Position numbers and translations under genes: made by a program
Part shown: piece after piece, positions 60,215 to 64,000 of the stretch
Layout of the letters: each line of letters begins with the position of its first letter
Position numbering within the stretch: position 1 is the first letter of the stretch
Assembly: GCF_014349155.1 (NCBI RefSeq)
Contig: NZ_JACSIT010000050.1
Coordinates: 2,501 to 66,500 of the forward strand
From: Neolewinella lacunae
GTDB lineage: Bacteria > Bacteroidota > Bacteroidia > Chitinophagales > Saprospiraceae
Direction: 5' to 3'
DNA: 64,000 bases
The notes under the pieces: generated by a model
The model's input: only the letters and a program-made list of their open reading frames with translations
Told to the model about the DNA's origin: nothing
Databases searched by the model: none

Positions 60215-60428
60215 GATCTTCAATTTGCTTTTCTAATACGGTCAGCTTGCGGTCAAGCGACCACAGATAAAAGACTAGCCCGAGAAAAACGACTACAATC
60301 ACGGCAACCACTACGTAAATCTTCCCGATGCTCCGCAGGAAATCGGCGGGTGGCTCGGCCGCAGATTGTGCCAACAGACTGCCCAGCGAAAAGGCCAACA
60401 ATAGAAAGGTGGTGGTGAAACGGGTCAT
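60207..60428 (-). CDS. CcmD-like small membrane protein
   Basis: A 73-residue protein with an N-terminal signal-like helix (TTFLLLAFSLGSLLAQS), a periplasmic stretch, and a second helix (IYVVVAVIVVVFLGLVFYLWSLDRKLTVLEKQI) resembling CcmD, which supports haem export during cytochrome c maturation. No other ccm gene is near. Its stop overlaps the start of gdhA, so the two are co-translated. The CcmD assignment is moderate because such short proteins are easy to confuse. Confidence 0.75.
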   Translation of the reverse strand: MTRFTTTFLLLAFSLGSLLAQSAAEPPADFLRSIGKIYVVVAVIVVVFLGLVFYLWSLDRKLTVLEKQIEDHV

Positions 60429-60534
60429 TCCCTCAAAAGGCTTTGGTTAGGTAATGGCAAATGTAATTCGGGAATAGCAGTTCAGGCACTTTCCCCCGCC
60501 GATTTTACCCATTTGTGGAAAATCAAGGCACCTG

Positions 60535-60552
60535 GGGCGCGGCCGCAGGTGC
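60535..60552 (+). repeat. Dispersed repeat core, forward, with extension
   Basis: A perfect GGGCGCGGCCGCAGGTGC followed by GATGGAGCAAGGCAAG, between the divergent CcmD-like and helicase genes. Confidence 0.88.
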
Positions 60553-60615
60553 AGGGCCGGTGACGATGGAGCAAGGCAAGTCTCCCCCACGCGGGCGAAC
60601 TTCCCCTCCACTCCT

Positions 60616-60623
60616 TATCTTCG
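60616..60623 (+). promoter_or_regulatory. Candidate -7 promoter element of the helicase gene
   Basis: TATCTTCG ends only 6 bp before the ATG, so transcription would begin at or very near the start codon and the mRNA could be leaderless. Confidence 0.4.
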
Positions 60624-60629
60624 CCTTTC

Positions 60630-63600
60630 ATGGAATCCCCCCAGCGTAACGATGCCTTCCGCAAATACTTTTACCGCCAGCTGGATAAGATCGCGGGCAA
60701 CGGTGTGCTTACCGAAGCCGACCGCGCCCAGGCCCTGCGCCAACTCATCGCCGAAATCTTTGAACGAGCCACCGAGCAGGATAAGCTGCACTTCTCCACC
60801 AGCTTCGCCCGCATCAGCTACGCCGCCCACAAGTACGGCATCCCCAACGTCCACATCCACCAGGAACGCCACTTCCGCACCCGCCGGCCAGCCCAGCTCA
60901 GCACCGAAGAACTGGGCAAACACGTCGCCACCGGCTACCGCCTGGCCACCGAACTCATCCGGGCCACCTTCGGCGGGGCCGTCCCCGACGAATGGGTGCG
61001 CTTCCTCACCTTCCCCTACCCTTTCCCCTACGTCAAGCCCGAGGTCCACGAACGCTTCCCCACCCTGCGGGTACTGGCCGTAGAAGACGACGCCGAAGAG
61101 CAACTGCTCTACGTCCGTGAAGAAGCCCAGGCCGAAAGAACCTTCGCCATCCCCTACGGCGAAAACGAGGTGAGCAACAGCCTCGTCGCCCAGGCCATCG
61201 CCATCGTTCGCAAGATCAGCGGCCTGCCCCTCATGCTCAACCTCATCGGGGCGGAACTGCGCGACGATGGCCAGCTCTACCCAGCCCAGATCATCGTTGA
61301 ACCCGATTACCTCATCGACGTCACCGCCGTGGCCGAGAGTTTCGACGGTACCCATTCCTACCAGCCCTGGACGAGCATCGCCCAGAAGCTCGTGCCCTAC
61401 CGCCAGGAAATCCCCCTCCTACGCGGCAACCTGGTCAACTACTTCCTCGACCGGCTGGTCGAAGCGCCCGAGGTGGAATTCCAAACCCTCATCGGCAGCA
61501 TCTTCCAAACCCAGCCACTGGCGCTCTGCCTTTTTGACGACAACCAGATCAAAGACCTGATCGACCAGCTCCGCACCCACTTCGTCACCCTCCAGAAATT
61601 CGTGCGTCAGGATCTGGCGGGCATCGACGTCGACCGCGAAAAGATTCTCCTCGAACCCACCTTCCTCTGCCCCACCTACGGCGTACAGGGTCGCCTCGAC
61701 TTACTCCAAACCGCCGAAAGTCCCAACGACCCTACCACCATCGTGGAGTTGAAAACCAGCAAGTACTGGCACCCCAACCGCCACGGCATCAATCAGACGA
61801 ACTACATCCAAACCCTGCTCTACGACCTGATGATCAACGAGGCCCTCGGAGAAGGAGCCAACGTACGCAGTTACATCCTCTACAGCGCCGACTACGGCAA
61901 CGGCCTCAAGTACGCCCCGCCCGAGTACCTCCAGAAACTCGAAGCCATCGCCGCCCGCAACCAGCTGATGGGCGTGGAACTTTTGCTCGGCCAGCTGGGC
62001 GTACCGCCAGACCAGGACCTCGCGGCCGCCACCAGCCACCTCCTCAACCGGCTGCAGCCCGCCAAAATCCCGACCCTCGGCACTTTCTCCGTCAAAGACC
62101 ACGAACTGGTCCTCACCGTCTTTGGCCAGCTTTCGGACCTGGAACGGCGCTACTTCGGCGCCTTCCTCGGCTTCACCGCCCGCGAACAACGCCTGGCCAA
62201 AACCGGCCAGCAAAAACTCGAAAGCATCAACGGACTCGCCTCGCTTTGGCTCGATGACCGTGCGGACAAAATCGAACGCTTCGAACTCCTCGATGGCCTC
62301 TCTTTCGCGGGCTACGACCCCAGCACCTCCATCCTCACCCTCCTCCGGCCAGAAGACGACGACCGCCTGGTAAAATTCCGCCAGGGCGACATCATCGCCC
62401 TCTACGCCACCCCCGCCAACACGGCCCAGCCCCAGGATACGATCCGCTCCCAGATCCTGAAATCCACCATCATTGCCGTCGACCACGAGCGCGTCCAGCT
62501 CCGCCTGCGCAGCCAGCAGCTCAACGACACCGCTTTCCGCCGCCCGGCGTACTGGAGCATTGAAAAGGACGTCCTCGACAGCAGCTTCCGCAACCACTAC
62601 CAGGGCTTGTTTGCCTGGGCGCAGTCCACGCCGGATTTTCGCCGCCGCTGGCTGGGTACCGAAGCCCCCCGGCAGGTGCCTCCTCTCCCCGGTGCCATCT
62701 CGCCGGAGCTTACGACCGAGCAAAACCGCATCCTGCAACGCATCATTACGGCCCCCGACTATTTCCTCCTCTGGGGGCCTCCCGGCACGGGAAAAACCAA
62801 CCAGATGCTGCACCATCTGGTACGCCACCTCCTGACCAACAGCGAAGAGTGCATCCTGCTGGTCGCCTACACCAACCGGGCGGTCGACGAAATCTGCGAG
62901 AGCCTGGAGCGCATCGTCGGTCCCGACGGCAAACCGTTTACGGATTACCTCCGCATCGGCAGCCGCTACGGCGTCAATGCCCGCTTTGAAGACCGGCTTT
63001 TGCAGGTCAAAAGCAGCCAGATCAGCCGCCGCCAGGAGCTCAAGACCCTCATTGAGCAAACGCGCATCTTCGTTGGCACCGTAGCCAGCGTGGGCGGCAA
63101 GGGGGAGCTCTTCGCCCTCAAGTCCTTCGACCGCCTGGTGGTGGACGAAGCGAGCCAGATCCTGGAACCTTTGCTGGCGGGCCTCTTGCCGCTGGCCCCG
63201 CAGACCCTCTTGATCGGCGATCACCGGCAGCTGCCCGCCGTAGTTCAGCAAGGCCCTGAAGACACGCTGGTACACGATACTGCCCTGCGGGAAATTGGCC
63301 TGACCAATCTCGCCACCAGCCTCTTCGAACGGCTTTTCCTCACCGCCCAACGCAAGGGATGGCACTGGGCTTTCGACCGTCTTCGCCACCAGGGACGGAT
63401 GCACCAGGACATCATGGCCTTCCCCGCCCAACATTTTTACGGGGGCGAGTTGCACATCCTGCCGGAGACCATCGCCCACCACCGCGCCCAGCTCCTTCCC
63501 CTTTCCCTGGCATCCCGAACTCCTCCGGGACTATCGCCTGCGGCCGCGCCCAATACCACCGAAGGACCTTCCCCCGCCCTGCTGAACACCCTTGGCACCC

Positions 63601-64000
63601 ACCGCTTGCTCTTCCTGCCTACGTCGCCGGACCACCGGCAGGCGGACCCCAAAGTGAATGGCCACGAGGCCGATTTATTGGTGGAACTTATCCGCGCATT
63701 CCGCTCCCTTTACGCCCTTACCGACCGGCCGGTAGTGGCGGGCGACATCGGCATCATCACGCCCTACCGCGCCCAGATTGCCCACATCCGGCGCTCCTTG
63801 CGCGCCGCCGGACTGCCCCCGGAAGACTTTATGGTCGACACCGTGGAACGCTACCAGGGCGGGGCCAAACGCATCGTCCTGATTTCCCTGTGCACGAACG
63901 AAGACAAGCAGATTCAGATGCTTTCCCAGATCAGTGAGGAGGGCGTTGACCGCAAACTCAACGTGGCCATGACGCGTGCCCGCGAGCACCTCGTTTTGCT
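60630..64000 (+). CDS. Dna2-like nuclease-helicase (PD-(D/E)XK + SF1), truncated by window edge
   Basis: An open frame of at least 1123 codons running off the right edge. It starts MESPQRNDAFRKYFYRQLDK. A PD-(D/E)XK nuclease core lies at about 350-400: GVQGRLDLL gives the Asp and IVELKTSKYWH the Glu-x-Lys. The SF1 helicase part has Walker A GPPGTGKT (716-723), VVDEASQI (Asp839, Walker B) with LLIGDHRQLPAVVQ, and NVAMTRAREHLVL (motif VI) at the edge. This Cas4-like nuclease plus DNA2/NAM7-type helicase resembles Dna2 and suggests DNA repair or defence. A 51-bp repeat lies inside at about residues 958-975, between helicase motifs. Only the last residues should be missing. Confidence 0.9.
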   Translation, partial: MESPQRNDAFRKYFYRQLDKIAGNGVLTEADRAQALRQLIAEIFERATEQDKLHFSTSFARISYAAHKYGIPNVHIHQERHFRTRRPAQLSTEELGKHVATGYRLATELIRATFGGAVPDEWVRFLTFPYPFPYVKPEVHERFPTLRVLAVEDDAEEQLLYVREEAQAERTFAIPYGENEVSNSLVAQAIAIVRKISGLPLMLNLIGAELRDDGQLYPAQIIVEPDYLIDVTAVAESFDGTHSYQPWTSIAQKLVPYRQEIPLLRGNLVNYFLDRLVEAPEVEFQTLIGSIFQTQPLALCLFDDNQIKDLIDQLRTHFVTLQKFVRQDLAGIDVDREKILLEPTFLCPTYGVQGRLDLLQTAESPNDPTTIVELKTSKYWHPNRHGINQTNYIQTLLYDLMINEALGEGANVRSYILYSADYGNGLKYAPPEYLQKLEAIAARNQLMGVELLLGQLGVPPDQDLAAATSHLLNRLQPAKIPTLGTFSVKDHELVLTVFGQLSDLERRYFGAFLGFTAREQRLAKTGQQKLESINGLASLWLDDRADKIERFELLDGLSFAGYDPSTSILTLLRPEDDDRLVKFRQGDIIALYATPANTAQPQDTIRSQILKSTIIAVDHERVQLRLRSQQLNDTAFRRPAYWSIEKDVLDSSFRNHYQGLFAWAQSTPDFRRRWLGTEAPRQVPPLPGAISPELTTEQNRILQRIITAPDYFLLWGPPGTGKTNQMLHHLVRHLLTNSEECILLVAYTNRAVDEICESLERIVGPDGKPFTDYLRIGSRYGVNARFEDRLLQVKSSQISRRQELKTLIEQTRIFVGTVASVGGKGELFALKSFDRLVVDEASQILEPLLAGLLPLAPQTLLIGDHRQLPAVVQQGPEDTLVHDTALREIGLTNLATSLFERLFLTAQRKGWHWAFDRLRHQGRMHQDIMAFPAQHFYGGELHILPETIAHHRAQLLPLSLASRTPPGLSPAAAPNTTEGPSPALLNTLGTHRLLFLPTSPDHRQADPKVNGHEADLLVELIRAFRSLYALTDRPVVAGDIGIITPYRAQIAHIRRSLRAAGLPPEDFMVDTVERYQGGAKRIVLISLCTNEDKQIQMLSQISEEGVDRKLNVAMTRAREHLVL
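63503..63553 (-). repeat. Long-form dispersed repeat inside helicase gene (51 bp)
   Basis: The reversed core GCCTGCGGCCGCGCCC plus the TCCTCCGGGACTAT extension. It is 46/51 identical to the copy in valS but is translated from the opposite strand, giving Ser-Leu-Ala-Ser-Arg-Thr-Pro-Pro and onward without a stop. Confidence 0.88.

Overview
The window looks like chromosomal DNA of a GC-rich member of the Bacteroidota, probably a Lewinella-like member of the Saprospiria. The reasons are two secreted proteins with type IX secretion (T9SS) type-A C-terminal signals, Bacteroidota-style promoter elements (TAnnTTTG, often seen as TATCTTTG or TATCTTCG), a SUI1-type initiation factor, a CcmD-like protein and orphan DUF4157 and DUF4407 proteins. 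The genus is inference. I saw no rRNA, tRNA, CRISPR array, transposase or phage gene. Fifty protein genes are called, two of them below 60 codons.

Layout. 0.1-4.6 kb is a nitrogen-assimilation block on the minus strand, transcribed PII protein, ammonium channel, outer-membrane porin, glutamine synthetase. 5-11.9 kb holds a helical protein, two T9SS cargo proteins (one a large metalloprotease) and SUI1. 12-24.8 kb is mostly housekeeping (glnS, acyl-CoA dehydrogenase, UbiD decarboxylase, aminoacyl-tRNA-protein transferase, fabI, asparaginase) around an orphan DUF4157 protein. 25-32 kb holds flotillin/NfeD, YihY, a thioesterase and valS. 33-46 kb reads as a more accessory segment: an unrecognised HTH protein with a phased operator-like array, DUF4407, a CitMHS/AtuA operon, NhaA, TauE, and AraC and ArsR regulators with their targets. 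46-60 kb has a DASH photolyase, TerC, a secreted serine protease, EttA, a histidine kinase with a single-domain response regulator, and a nitrogen block (AguB-like amidase, Lrp regulator, glutamate dehydrogenase). A Dna2-like nuclease-helicase runs off the right edge.

The most striking feature is a dispersed repeat family with core GGGCGCGGCCGCAGGTGC (variants at the central GG/GC dinucleotide) present about 21 times. Many copies are intergenic, and four intergenic loci are inverted pairs resembling REPINs. Five copies sit inside open reading frames. Two of these, in valS and the helicase, are a longer 51-bp version 46/51 identical to each other but translated from opposite strands, which argues for DNA insertion rather than protein homology. 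No RAYT-type transposase is visible. Several other repeat systems occur: an 8-bp array that supplies the valS stop codon, 81-bp and 82-bp direct repeats, and a helically phased TGGCAGC array.
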